DNA from: Amycolatopsis camponoti | Lineage (GTDB): Bacteria; Actinomycetota; Actinomycetes; Mycobacteriales; Pseudonocardiaceae | Length of the DNA: 64,000 bases | NCBI RefSeq assembly: GCF_902497555.1 | Contig: NZ_CABVGP010000002.1 | Coordinates: 2,492,501 to 2,556,500, forward strand | Direction: 5' to 3' | Part shown: positions 36,765-46,300 of the stretch, piece by piece | Layout of the letters: the number at the start of each line of letters is the position of its first letter | How positions within the stretch are numbered: position 1 is the stretch's first letter | The notes under the pieces: generated by a model | What the model was told of the DNA's origin: nothing | The model's database searches: none | Seen by the model: the letters and a program-made list of their open reading frames with translations, nothing else | Made by a program: the position numbers and the translations under genes

Positions 36765-36794
36765 GCAACACGGGAATCACGTGTCCCGTGTTGC
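36765..36794 (+). terminator. Hairpin between cupin and MmgE/PrpD genes
   Basis: Perfect 11-bp arms GCAACACGGGA and TCCCGTGTTGC enclose an 8-base loop, 11 bp after the cupin stop. There is no strong T run after it, so it may be a partial terminator or an RNA-stability stem rather than a full stop. Confidence 0.55.
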
Positions 36795-36839
36795 TTCCCG
36801 CCGCTGGACACCGAAGACAAGCCGAAGGTAGCAAACCGC

Positions 36840-38243
36840 ATGACCGAACAAGGTGGAACGAGCCCGCGCGACATACTCCATGATCTGGCGGAGTTCGCGA
36901 GCCGGACGGAGTACCGCCGCCTGCCCGAATCCGCGGTCGAAGGCGCGAAGAAGAGCATCCTGGACACCCTTGGCGTGATCTTGGCCGCCAGCGGACTCGA
37001 ACCGGCGATCTCCCCGGTCATCGAGCTGGTGAGAGAGACCGGCGGTCGTGCCGAGGCCTCCGTGCTGGGCTTCCGGGAGCGGGCCCCGGCGATCATGGCG
37101 GCGTTCGCGAACGGTGCGATGGCGCACTGTCTCGATTTCGACGACCAGACGCCATGGGGCCAGCACGCGGCGAGCTCCATCATTCCGGCCGTCTTCGCGG
37201 TCGCGGAGCGGCGCGGCGGGGTCTCCGGCGAAGACCTCATCGCCGGTGTGGCGGTGGGGCAGGACATTTTCGCGCGCTTCCGGCGGGGCATCGACTGGCG
37301 CAAGGACTGGAACTTCTCGACGGCGATGGGTGTGTTCGCCGCAACGGCCGCGGCCTCACGCGTGATCGGCTTGCCCCCCGAACGCATCGCAGCTGCTCTG
37401 AGTATCGCCAGCACGCAGTCCGCCGGCGTGATGGAGACTGTTTTCGGAACGGGCAGCGACCTGCACGGCCTTTACGCCGGATTCTCCGCGAAGGGTGCAG
37501 TGCTCGCGACGCTTCTGGCGCACAAGGGAACCACGGGCGTGTCGACGCTGTTCGAAGGGGAGCACGGTGTCCTCAACACCTACTTCGGTGGGCGCTACGA
37601 CCGCGAGTCGATCCTGAAAGACCTGGGGGAGGTGTACCTCGGCGGCACGACCCTCTACAAGTTCTGGCCCTCTGTCGGCACCTCTCACGGTCACATCCAC
37701 GCGACGATCCAGGTCCTGAAGGAGCAGGCACTGAGCGTGGATGACATCAGAGAGATCCGCGTATATGTGGGGGATCACCACAACCTGATGTGCCGGCCAC
37801 TCGATCTTCGACGCGCACCGGTCACTGCCGTCGACGCGAAGTTCAGCCTTCCGTTCCTGGTCGCCGTGGCCGCGGTCCGCGGGACTGTCGTCGTGTCGGA
37901 CTTCGCCGACCGGGCGCGGCGTGATCCCGAGGTGCTCGCCGCCGCGCAGAAGGTCTTACCGATAACTGATTCCAGCCTCGACTGGAAGTTCGACATGCTG
38001 CCGGGCCGGGTCGAGATCGTCACCCAGGATGGGCGGAGCTTCACCAAGACGGGAGACGGACTGCCAGGAAGTCCGGAAGCGCCGATGACGTGGAGTCAGG
38101 TAGCCGAGAAGTTCGGCAGCTGCGCGGCCGCTGCTGCTGTCCCGCCCGCCGCCGAACAGATCCGCGAGGCACAGGAGATGGCACGCGCGTTGGAGTCGCA
38201 GGTCGACGCCACGACGCTGGTGAGAGGTCTTGCACTTTCCTGA
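36840..38243 (+). CDS. MmgE/PrpD-family protein
   Basis: This 467-aa protein belongs to the MmgE/PrpD family (2-methylcitrate dehydratase, cis-aconitate decarboxylase, iminodisuccinate epimerase). Visible family marks are DTLGVILAASG near residue 42, ANGAMAHCLDFDD, FARFRRGIDWRKDWNFSTAMG, SGVMETVFG-type text and GTTLYKFWPSVGTSHGHI. It lies behind the cupin gene from palindrome copy 5 and may act on a tricarboxylic or hydroxy-diacid intermediate. It is the last gene of the catabolic cluster. Confidence 0.87.
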   Translation: MTEQGGTSPRDILHDLAEFASRTEYRRLPESAVEGAKKSILDTLGVILAASGLEPAISPVIELVRETGGRAEASVLGFRERAPAIMAAFANGAMAHCLDFDDQTPWGQHAASSIIPAVFAVAERRGGVSGEDLIAGVAVGQDIFARFRRGIDWRKDWNFSTAMGVFAATAAASRVIGLPPERIAAALSIASTQSAGVMETVFGTGSDLHGLYAGFSAKGAVLATLLAHKGTTGVSTLFEGEHGVLNTYFGGRYDRESILKDLGEVYLGGTTLYKFWPSVGTSHGHIHATIQVLKEQALSVDDIREIRVYVGDHHNLMCRPLDLRRAPVTAVDAKFSLPFLVAVAAVRGTVVVSDFADRARRDPEVLAAAQKVLPITDSSLDWKFDMLPGRVEIVTQDGRSFTKTGDGLPGSPEAPMTWSQVAEKFGSCAAAAAVPPAAEQIREAQEMARALESQVDATTLVRGLALS

Positions 38244-38370
38244 GGACGGGCGGTGACACGCCATCCCGGCCGAACGGCAACACTGGGCAGTCCCTGCCTG
38301 CCCTTGACGACGAGACCGGCATGAGCCGCGGTACGCGTCCTCGGGACCGTGGCCGAGATCTCGTCAATCG

Positions 38371-39107
38371 GTGCTGCTCTCGCCTCAGCGCTGTGGCCGT
38401 AGTGCTGACGCGGCCTCGGGCGGTGCTGTCGTCAGGTGGTTCTTGCATGTGCTGTACCTGCTGGTCGCGCTGCTTGGCTTGCGCCGGGGTGAAGCGGCGG
38501 GGTTGCGGTGGTGCGACATCGATCTGGACGCACGGGTGCTCCAAGTGTCTCACCAGGTACAAGACCATAATGGCCGGACCGTGATCTGCCCGCCGAAAAC
38601 TGAGAGCAGCGTCCGCGTCCTCGCACTGGACGGTATTTCAGTATCTGCGCTGCGATGCCTGAGGGCCGAGCGGAGACGTCGGCTACCGGCCGGTGCGGCG
38701 TTGACGGGTTCTTGTTCGTTAACCGGTACGGGAATCCGATGAGTCCCGGCTATGTCACTCATGCCTTCCGCAAGCTCATCGCTGGCGCGGACTTGCCGCC
38801 GATCCGGCTGCATGACCTTCGCCATGGTGCGGCGAGCCTGTCGCTGGCTGCCGGGAACGACTTGAAGGTGGTGCAGGCGATGTTGGGGCACTCGAGCATC
38901 GTGCTGACCGCCGATACCTACACCAGCGTGTTGCCCTGCCTGGCGCACCAGGCGGCCGAAGCCACCGCCAATCTGGTCATGAAAGCGGCGCGGCGGACGG
39001 CGAAGAAGGTCCGCCGCGACTCCCGGAAAGCCACACGCCACTACGGAACGAAGAAGCACCGCAGGCCGGGGTCGACGCGGAAGTCGGCACACAAGGTCGC
39101 ACCGTAG
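38371..39107 (+). pseudogene. Tyrosine site-specific integrase, truncated and frameshifted
   Basis: Two frames give the C-terminal catalytic domain of a phage/ICE integrase. The first frame reads LGLRRGEAAGLRWCDIDL (first catalytic Arg) to about 38,690. The second frame reads NRYGNPMSPGYVTHAFRKL, LHDLRHGAASL (His-x-x-Arg), MLGHSS and DTYTSV (nucleophile Tyr), ending in a Lys/Arg-rich tail. The N-terminal DNA-binding domain is missing, so the protein should be inactive. It lies near the tRNA fragment at 39502, as expected for an element that uses a tRNA as attachment site. Confidence 0.8.
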
Positions 39108-39444
39108 AAGGACCCCGTGCGCCAGCTGCTCTGAGAACCTGAAGAAGATCGTCGACGCAGCCGAGCCGCCCATGACCGAGCTGGAGATCGTAGAACGAAG
39201 CGAGTCGCAATGGACCGTCGGCGGCAGTCCTAACCCAGCTCGTTGACTACCCGCGCTCCAGATTTGCAATAGTGAACAAGCGGCCGCCTCGCGCCTGATT
39301 CGGCGACGTGGGAGATGTCAGAGGTGTTGAGGCGGAGGAAGTCGGACGTCACTGCCGCGACTGCGCCCTACAGGCGTCCTAAGAGGACCAAGTGCCCCGC
39401 GGGGTCGGCCCCATTCGGTCCCTCGCCGGTCTCACCCATGATCA

Positions 39445-39493
39445 AAGCCCACCGGCAAGATCCTCGTGATCAAGGATACCCGCGGGTGGGCTT
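39445..39493 (-). terminator. Hairpin downstream of the tRNA fragment
   Basis: Arms AAGCCCACCGGC (39445) and GCGGGTGGGCTT (39482) pair with one mismatch; a smaller ATCCT/AGGAT stem lies in the loop. It is just past the 3' end of the tRNA-Lys fragment on the same strand, where a tRNA terminator belongs. Confidence 0.6.
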
Positions 39494-39501
39494 CGATTCA
39501 G

Positions 39502-39548
39502 TGGGGTGCGCCATCGGGGACTCGAACCCCGAACCCGCTGGTTAAGAG
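39502..39548 (-). other. tRNA-Lys(CTT) 3' fragment, putative attachment site
   Basis: Read on the minus strand this runs from the anticodon loop CTCTTAA through CCAGCGGGTTCGGGGTTCGAGTCC to the acceptor end GGCGCACC. It matches the 3' half of an actinobacterial tRNA-Lys with CTT anticodon. The 5' half (D-arm, 5' acceptor strand) is absent on the right side, so it is not a working tRNA. Such 3' halves are the classic attachment sites of integrative elements. The lack of a 5' half to the right and the terminator to the left put the element's body on the right. Confidence 0.75.
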
Positions 39549-39618
39549 GGTGAGCTCGATGGCCACGTAGTGTGCCCACCTGTCGCCCTGGCTCTCGAAG
39601 TCGACGGGGAAGATCCCG

Positions 39619-40059
39619 ATGTCACGTTCCGACAAATTCGGTCTCCTCGAAGAGCGGATCCGGCACTACACGTCCGTGCGCTCGAAGATCTGGTCGGCCG
39701 CCATCATTCCCGTCGGATGCAGCCGGATCATCATCGAGAACACGGCGCACTCCGAGGCGCGTCGACGTGCCAGTTTGGCTCACGAGCTGGCGCACCATCT
39801 GCTCGAGCACGAGTTCGCCGAGTTGCTGTTGGGCGAAGACGGTTGCCGGCACTTCGATCCCGCGAAGGAGAAGGAGGCCAAGTACCTCTCGGGACAGCTG
39901 CTGATCCCCGACGAGGCCGCGAAGCGTGCGGCGTTCGACAACAAGACCAACGCCCAGGTCGGCGAAGCCTACGGCGTAAGCGAGCAGTTCGCTCAGATGC
40001 GGATGTCTGGTGCGCGCGTGATGGCGCAGCACGCCCTCGCGAAACAGGCTCGTTCGTGA
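39619..40059 (+). CDS. ImmA/IrrE-family metalloprotease, possibly truncated
   Basis: This 146-aa protein has the zinc protease motif HELAHHLLEHE (HExxH) near residue 55, followed by AKYLSGQLLIPDEA, typical of ImmA/IrrE (DUF955) proteases that cleave phage-type repressors to induce mobile elements. It starts only 71 bp from the tRNA fragment, and the usual N-terminal region and partner HTH repressor are missing. Upstream, the same frame has a TAG at 39568, so the gene may have lost its 5' part at the junction. It is an orphan switch protein of the element. Confidence 0.75.
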   Translation: MSRSDKFGLLEERIRHYTSVRSKIWSAAIIPVGCSRIIIENTAHSEARRRASLAHELAHHLLEHEFAELLLGEDGCRHFDPAKEKEAKYLSGQLLIPDEAAKRAAFDNKTNAQVGEAYGVSEQFAQMRMSGARVMAQHALAKQARS

Positions 40060-40292
40060 TACCAAGCATCGCTGCTTGGTCTACTCCCTTCTGCAGGAAT
40101 TCCCGGTAGCCCGGCTGCGCGGCATTACAAGTCAGGCCATCATTTCGGCCACCCAGGCCCGGTCGACAGGGTTCGCAATACCTTCAGCTGCTCGTCGAAG
40201 GCTGTCGGCGTCGGGCGCGCGAAGATCGGTGAAACGCCAGAGGCTGCCTGAGCGACTGATGGTCATCAGGTCGATCGGGTAGGAGAGTGCAG

Positions 40293-40886
40293 ATGGACGC
40301 AGCGACCGCAGCGCTCCTGGGCGCGGCCATCGGTTTGACCGGGACGGTGGTCGCGCCGATGGTCACCGCGTACCAGGCCAAGCGTGCGAAGAGCCAGGAT
40401 CTCATGCGTGAGGCGTACGCCCGCGGATTTGCCTGCCTGGCGAAGATCCCCCGCTGTGACACGGTTGAGGACCACAAGAAGCTCCGTGACAAGATGCTCG
40501 ACGCGCTGGCGCACATCGAGATCGTCGGAACCAAGGCGACGAGTGACCTCTACGGCGACGTCGTCGATGCCTACGAGACTTGGAAGATCAAGGCGACGGC
40601 GCCGAATACGGATTTCGCCGCGAAAGCAAAGAAGTTCGAGGCCTCGGCGCGGTCGGACATCGACTCGACCGATGTGGTCGGCGCCTCGACCCCAACGGTG
40701 GTGACGCGCCTGGCCTTGGCCGTCCTGGCTTTGACGCTCTACTGGTGGGCGCGCTTTCCGGTCGCGATCCAGATGTCCAACCGGTGGTTGACGGCGCTCG
40801 AACTGGGCATCGTCGCCCTGGCATCGATGTTCGGCGTTTATCTCGTCGTCGACGCCGTGATCAAGCTGGTGAAGCGAACCGCTTGA
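40293..40886 (+). CDS. Unknown membrane protein
   Basis: I do not recognise this 197-aa protein. A first helix (AALLGAAIGLTGTVVAPMV) is followed by a charged, helical cytoplasmic region of about 100 residues. Two C-terminal helices follow (VVTRLALAVLALTLYWW and LELGIVALASMFGVYLV) with a KLVKRTA end. AGGAGAG precedes the ATG at 40293. It lies between the ImmA/IrrE gene and another unknown gene in a defence island, so a defence or element function is possible but not shown. Confidence 0.7.
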   Translation: MDAATAALLGAAIGLTGTVVAPMVTAYQAKRAKSQDLMREAYARGFACLAKIPRCDTVEDHKKLRDKMLDALAHIEIVGTKATSDLYGDVVDAYETWKIKATAPNTDFAAKAKKFEASARSDIDSTDVVGASTPTVVTRLALAVLALTLYWWARFPVAIQMSNRWLTALELGIVALASMFGVYLVVDAVIKLVKRTA

Positions 40887-41046
40887 CCAGCTGCGCGGGC
40901 CAGGGACTGTAGTGACGTGCGCGGTCGAACTTGAGCCGAGTTGGAGCCGATCGCCAATCCTTGTGGGTGACAGCGGATCGAGTCAAGTGGGCCGGCGCGT
41001 CCGCCGGGGTACTCTGCTCGAGCCGCAGTTCGGAAGGGAGATTCGG

Positions 41047-41910
41047 ATGAAGGAGAGGGCTTCCGCCGTCGGGCAGGAGAGGTTCAAGCGGCCGACGATG
41101 GAAGAACTCGTTGAGTGGGCGCTGGAGGAACCGCCCCCGGTGCGCAACCTGGCCGAGCTCCTGGACTCCGCGGCCGTGGGCATCGTCAAGCATTCATGGC
41201 GTAACAGCCCGTGGGAGGACGTCCACGCGGACCCGGCATCACCCTTGACCGACGGCGAGATGATGCGCTCGAACGCCGCCACCACCCGGCTGGCCCGCGA
41301 GTTTCTTCAAGACTTCTTCCGGGATTTCTTCGAGGTTGACGTTCCCCCGGCGGGAACGGGTTCTGGGTCCCTGATCGACGGCCTGTTGCAGCTGGACGAG
41401 TGCGACTTCTTGGACGACTTCGACGATGGCGACTTGTTGGCGGACTCGATGCTGAGCCCGTTGTTCGTGGCGCTCACCAGCCGAGTGCTCCCGTGCGGAT
41501 ACACCGTGCGGGAGGTGGCGGCCGAGCTGTATCCGGAGCTCGAAGACCATGCCGCCGCGAACCTCGATCACTTCGCCGACGTCACCGACCGGCACAGCCT
41601 CCGGGCCTCCCTCTATTTGAAGGCCAAGGCGGCGGAATTCGAGAGGTGGTGGCTCGGACCTGACTGGAGCGAAGTCGTCGACGCCCTGGCTACGGTGATG
41701 GCTGAACCCGAGCACCACCATTGGGACATCCGCGGTTATCCGGAGCCCGCTGGCCGGCCCGGCCGCTGCCGCGACATCGAGCAGCTCGCAGCCGTGCTCA
41801 AGCAGGGGCCCGACAGGCTGACCGCGGCTGAAGCCGAGTGGTGTGTCGAAGATGCTGGGATCGGCTTCGCGCTTCACCACGTCAGATCCGACGCAGCCAT
41901 GAAGCGGTAG
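41047..41910 (+). CDS. Unknown soluble protein
   Basis: This 287-aa acidic protein is not recognised. It begins KERASAVGQERFKRPTMEEL, contains NSPWEDVHAD near residue 58, has an Asp-rich segment (DECDFLDDFDDGDLLADS) near residue 120, and HHHWDIRGYPEPAGRPG near residue 225. No signal, membrane segment or known active site is visible. The ATG at 41047 follows GGAAGGGAG; the open frame runs further left to 40912 but without a ribosome site. It converges with jetD across about 110 bp. Confidence 0.7.
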   Translation: MKERASAVGQERFKRPTMEELVEWALEEPPPVRNLAELLDSAAVGIVKHSWRNSPWEDVHADPASPLTDGEMMRSNAATTRLAREFLQDFFRDFFEVDVPPAGTGSGSLIDGLLQLDECDFLDDFDDGDLLADSMLSPLFVALTSRVLPCGYTVREVAAELYPELEDHAAANLDHFADVTDRHSLRASLYLKAKAAEFERWWLGPDWSEVVDALATVMAEPEHHHWDIRGYPEPAGRPGRCRDIEQLAAVLKQGPDRLTAAEAEWCVEDAGIGFALHHVRSDAAMKR

Positions 41911-42022
41911 GACCCGAAGGCCAGCGTGTTCATGGGAGCTGCAGGTCAGTAGCAAACTTCAGCGTGGGGTTATAGATCAACTCGGTCCTCGGACGCACAT
42001 GCTACGCCGAATCTAGACTCGT

Positions 42023-43306
42023 TTAGCTCACTGATGCGAGCGCGATCTCGGTGAGCCGTTCGGTGAGCTGACAGAGGACGGGATCACAGACTTCGATGCC
42101 CTCCTGCTCGACCCGTTCGCCGGTCGTGGCGATGTGGCGGGCGAGCTCGCGCAAAGCCGGTGGCCCGTCGAAGGCCAGCTCGGCCGCACGCGCTTGCCAG
42201 CGCTTCCGCTCCTCGGGCTCATCGTCGCGTTTGGCGCCGGCCAGCCATAAGTCGGCGGTCATGCCCACGGGGTGGACTTCCCTCCCAGCCCGGCGCTGCA
42301 CGTCCTCGACGATCTCTATGCCACTGGGATCGAGATCGCACCATGCGGCGACGGGTACCCCGGGAAACCTGCGGACGAAGCTGATCAACCCATCCGCGGC
42401 AAACCCTTCGATCCATACACACAACCAGGTGTCGGCGGCGGTCGTCTCGGTGCACACGCGTTCGAAGCTGTCACCGTTTTCGATCAGCAGTACGCCGCGC
42501 GGCCAGCCGTCTAGGGTGCCGAGCCTCAGTACACCCCGCGCGGGCAGGCTAACCCAAGGTCGGCTGCGGCGCGCGTCCACCAGCACGTCGTCGAGGCGCC
42601 ACACGAGCGGGCCACGCAACCGGATCTCCGTGTCGGCGACCTTGACGGCTTGGTCGAACGGCACGTCGACGAGATTGTGGAACGCGACCCGGCCGGCGTC
42701 CGTCCAGTTCTTGGCACCGCCGAGAGCCGAGGCAGCCAGCCCCTTCTCCGTGACGACTACGCCAGCTTCCCAGCGCGGCCACCATGCCGCGGCGGCCCGG
42801 ATGGCCGTGCTGTAGCTGCTCCAGGCACCGGCCCCGGTTCTCGTGCCCTCCGGAACACGGTAGGTCGGTCCTGGCGGCAACGCTGCGAGAAGTTGCCTCT
42901 CGTCTGCCAGCTGCCGGACAGGACTCATGATCTCAAACAATTCATGTCGGTCGCAGGCAACCTGCGCGGTTTTCTTCGCTACCTCGCGCTGTCGCCGTTC
43001 TGTCCTGGTCACCACGGGACCCTGCACGAGTTCGACCAGCTCACGAAGCGGTATCTGTACCCGGCTGTCGTCCAGGGCCTGCTGCGCCAGTCGCAGGTTG
43101 ACCCGTGCCGGGCGCACCGCGCCGGTGCTGCCGAACAGCTCGGACAGCTCACCACATTCGTCGTCGGTCAGCGGGGCTGATGCGAAGTTGAGTGGACGAT
43201 CGGTTCCCCCGCCGTTCACGAGCCGTGAGTGCAGGGCGGCGATGAACTTCGCGGGGCCTGGCCTGCGGGCCCAGGAACGGACCTCGGCGACGAGCTCAGG
43301 GTTCAA
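42023..43306 (-). CDS. jetD: Wadjet JetD, Toprim nuclease subunit
   Basis: This 427-aa protein matches the DUF3322-DUF2220 (TIGR02679) JetD family. The N-terminal half is helical and arm-like (LRELVELVQGP). The Toprim domain carries IENGDSFE (Glu276) and CDLDPSGIEI (Asp324, Asp326), the metal-binding acids that let JetD cut extruded circular DNA. It lies 19 bp after jetC and is last in the jetABCD operon, as in Wadjet type I. Confidence 0.93.
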   Translation of the reverse strand: MNPELVAEVRSWARRPGPAKFIAALHSRLVNGGGTDRPLNFASAPLTDDECGELSELFGSTGAVRPARVNLRLAQQALDDSRVQIPLRELVELVQGPVVTRTERRQREVAKKTAQVACDRHELFEIMSPVRQLADERQLLAALPPGPTYRVPEGTRTGAGAWSSYSTAIRAAAAWWPRWEAGVVVTEKGLAASALGGAKNWTDAGRVAFHNLVDVPFDQAVKVADTEIRLRGPLVWRLDDVLVDARRSRPWVSLPARGVLRLGTLDGWPRGVLLIENGDSFERVCTETTAADTWLCVWIEGFAADGLISFVRRFPGVPVAAWCDLDPSGIEIVEDVQRRAGREVHPVGMTADLWLAGAKRDDEPEERKRWQARAAELAFDGPPALRELARHIATTGERVEQEGIEVCDPVLCQLTERLTEIALASVS

Positions 43307-43325
43307 CGACAGTGCTCGCTCCCTC

Positions 43326-46300
43326 CTATGTTCCCGGGGTGGCCAATGCCGGGTCTTCCAGCCGGTGCCGGGTTCGGCCGTCCCAGATGAACGGCGTCGT
43401 GAGCACCCCGGGCGTCGCCGGATCCCGGAACAAGCTGTAGGTGACCAGACCCGGTACCTCGGCGTGGAAGCCCCACTCGTCGTGGCTGGCCAGAACGAAG
43501 TCGAGGTCTAGGTCGGTCAGCAGGCGCAGGCAGCTGCCCCGCATCTCGGCGTCGATCCCGGCGAACGCTTCGTCCAGGTACACCGGGCGCGGCGCAGTCG
43601 CCGCAGCCCCGGCGTAGTGCGCCGCGGCGGCGACGAACAGAGGTAGCTGCAGCATGACCGCTTTCTCGCCGCCGGACCCCTGCTGGTGCTTGGCGTCGTT
43701 GAGCGGCGCCCATTTCTCACCTTCGTCGTGTCGCACCTCCAGGCGGAAGCGGGACCAAAGTCGGTAGTCGAGAGCTTCCCGCAGGTGCACCCGCCAATCA
43801 CCGACGGCGTCGTCTTCGCGCACCCGTCTGACCCGGTCGGCCAAGAAGCCGACCAGCCGGTCCCGAGCCTCGTCGTTGAGAAACCTCGTGGCCTGCCTGT
43901 CGAGCAGCTCGACGGCCTCAGCCACGTCGGCGCCCGCTTCTTCATCCGGTTCCCACTGCAGCCGCATCCGCAAGCCTGATGCGGTGGGCCGCTCGGCCAG
44001 CAGCAGGTTCATCCGGTCGCGCAAGCTCTTCGCCTCGACCCGGCATTGCCGTAGGTGTTCACCGATCCGGCCCAGTAGCACCTCGGCGAACAGTTTGCGC
44101 TCTTGGTCGTCGAGGTAGCCGCGGCGGGTTTCCACCTCGTCCGTGATGATCTCGCGCAGCTTCGGAACAGTCTCGTCCACGCCGTTGTGAGTCACGCGCA
44201 CGACGAACAGCTCGCCTTCGTTGTCCCCCCAAGGACGCCAGTCCGGGCCGGTAATGGCCCGCTGCAGATCGCGGAAGTGCTCGTCGACCAGGTTGCGAGC
44301 CGAATTACGGGCTTTGTCGGAGATGTCTTCCTGCCGGAGAGCCTGCTCGGCGCGCCGCGCGTCTTCCAGGCTGTGGGTGAGACTTGGGTTCACCGCGACG
44401 CTCTCCATCCCGAAGATCCCCGCCAAGTCGAGGAACCCGAGGTGGCGCATCCGCTCGAACCCGGCGACTGCCTCGGCACGCTCATGTTCTCGCGCTTCCC
44501 GGTCGTGCTCGATCGCGCCCAGCAGGCCCTTGGCCTCACCGTGGCGTTCCGCGGCTTCCTGGGCCTGCTGCCTGAGTGCGGTCATCTCCCGCTCCAGATC
44601 CCGTAGCGCCGATCGGCTCTGCTCCACTTCGGCCAGAACCCGCCGGACGTCGGCGCCGATCAACATGTTGCGGGCCTCGAACTCGGCGGTGAGCTCCGCA
44701 GTTTCCGTGGCGGCGGCCCGGTATTCGGCGTCGGCAGCTTCACAACGCGTTCGCGACCGGTCGGCTCTGCTGGTGGCCGCCGCGTGGGACGAGCGGAACG
44801 TGGCGACGCGCCCGGCCGCGGCGACCATGTCGGTAACGGCCTCCCGGTAGTCCCCGAGGGCTTGTTCCAGCTGATCCAGCGCTGCTGCTGAGACGTCGAA
44901 CGACTGCTCCCTGCCGTAGGACGCCAGCCTGTCGGTCGCCGCAGTCAGCTCGGCGCGCCGAACTTCCAGGCGTTCGGTTGCACGGTGCACGTCGGAGGTG
45001 AGAACGGCCGTCGCGGAGAGCGCGAAGTCGAGTTCGAGGCGTGCGGTCCGGACAGGCTCGTCGCTCGGACAGCTGGTTCGCTCCGCCCGGACCTGCGCCA
45101 CGCGGCCGTCTAGGACGGCGATCCCGGCTTCCAGCCGCTCGGCCAGCTCCGTCAGCTCGGTGAGCCGGGCGTCGAGCCGGGCGAGCTCCCGTTCGCGGGC
45201 TGCAGCGCGGGTGCCTGCCCCGATGTACCTCGCCGGGCCGCTCTCCGTGCGACCGGTGAGCGGCCCGATCGACCAGCCGCCGTCAGCGCTCATCCAGGTC
45301 TCGCCGAGCTCCGGCGCGGCGCTGGGCCGGAACGCGATACCACGTAGGACGGCATCCACGACTCCGGTCGGCACATCGGTACCTGCCACCGGGCGCAGCA
45401 CCTCGGCGAGGGTCGCACCCACCACGGGCGTGGCCGTCGGTCGCAGGAAGGTGTCCAAGGTGCCTGGGTGCTGCAGCGCCCCGTCGGGCGTCACCCAGGC
45501 GTCCAGGACACCTGCGCCAAACAGCGCCCCCTCTGTCGCATCGCGGACGTCGTCCCCGGTCCCTTCCGCGAAGTCCACGAGCCGCCAGAACGCCGCGCCA
45601 GCCGAGGTCGGGGTCCGGTCCCGACGGGTGACCGGAGGGGCCGAGGGCGCCAGCTCGGCCTGTGCGGCAACATGGTCGCGCTCGGCGGCGACCTCCGCAT
45701 AGGACGCCGCACAGGACTGTCGGTCCACAACCACCGCTGCGCGCTCGGCCAGTAAGGTGTTCTCGATCGTCCGCGAGCTGACCAAGACCTCTTCGTACAG
45801 CCGCCCGGCACCGGGCTCGCCAGCGGCCGCGGCCAGATCGAGCAGGCTCGCGGTGACGGCCTCGTCCCACACATGTTCGCGGCAGTCGCCCATCCAGGAG
45901 AGCAACGCGGTGCTCACGCCTTCGACAGCGATGTGCATGGCCCCCTGCTTGCGCGCGACCATGTCCGCTGACTCGTCCCGGCGGGCCACCAGATCGTCCC
46001 GCAACATCTGAGCGCGGCCGAACCCGGCCTGAGCCTGATCGACCTCGCGAAGCATCCTGCGAGCGTTGCCCACGGCGGATCGACGTGCCGAAACGACGGT
46101 TTGGAGCACGGTCCGCACCGCTGCCGCGTCGGTGTTCAGGCGCTCGGCCTGCATGTCGTGTTCGAGGCTGAGACCGCATCGTCGAGCTCGGTCACCCGCT
46201 TGGCCGGCGGACTCGGCAAGCTCCGTCGTGGCGTCCTGCAACGCGCCCGCGGCGACATCGACCTCGGACACAGCCCCGTCGAACTCTCGGCGGCATTCGA

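Noticed and set aside
39172..39246. A 24-codon frame after the integrase remnant
   Set aside because: Too short, no ribosome site and no similarity.
39570..40109. A second open frame over the ImmA/IrrE gene
   Set aside because: The zinc protease motif is in the 39619 frame; this one has none.
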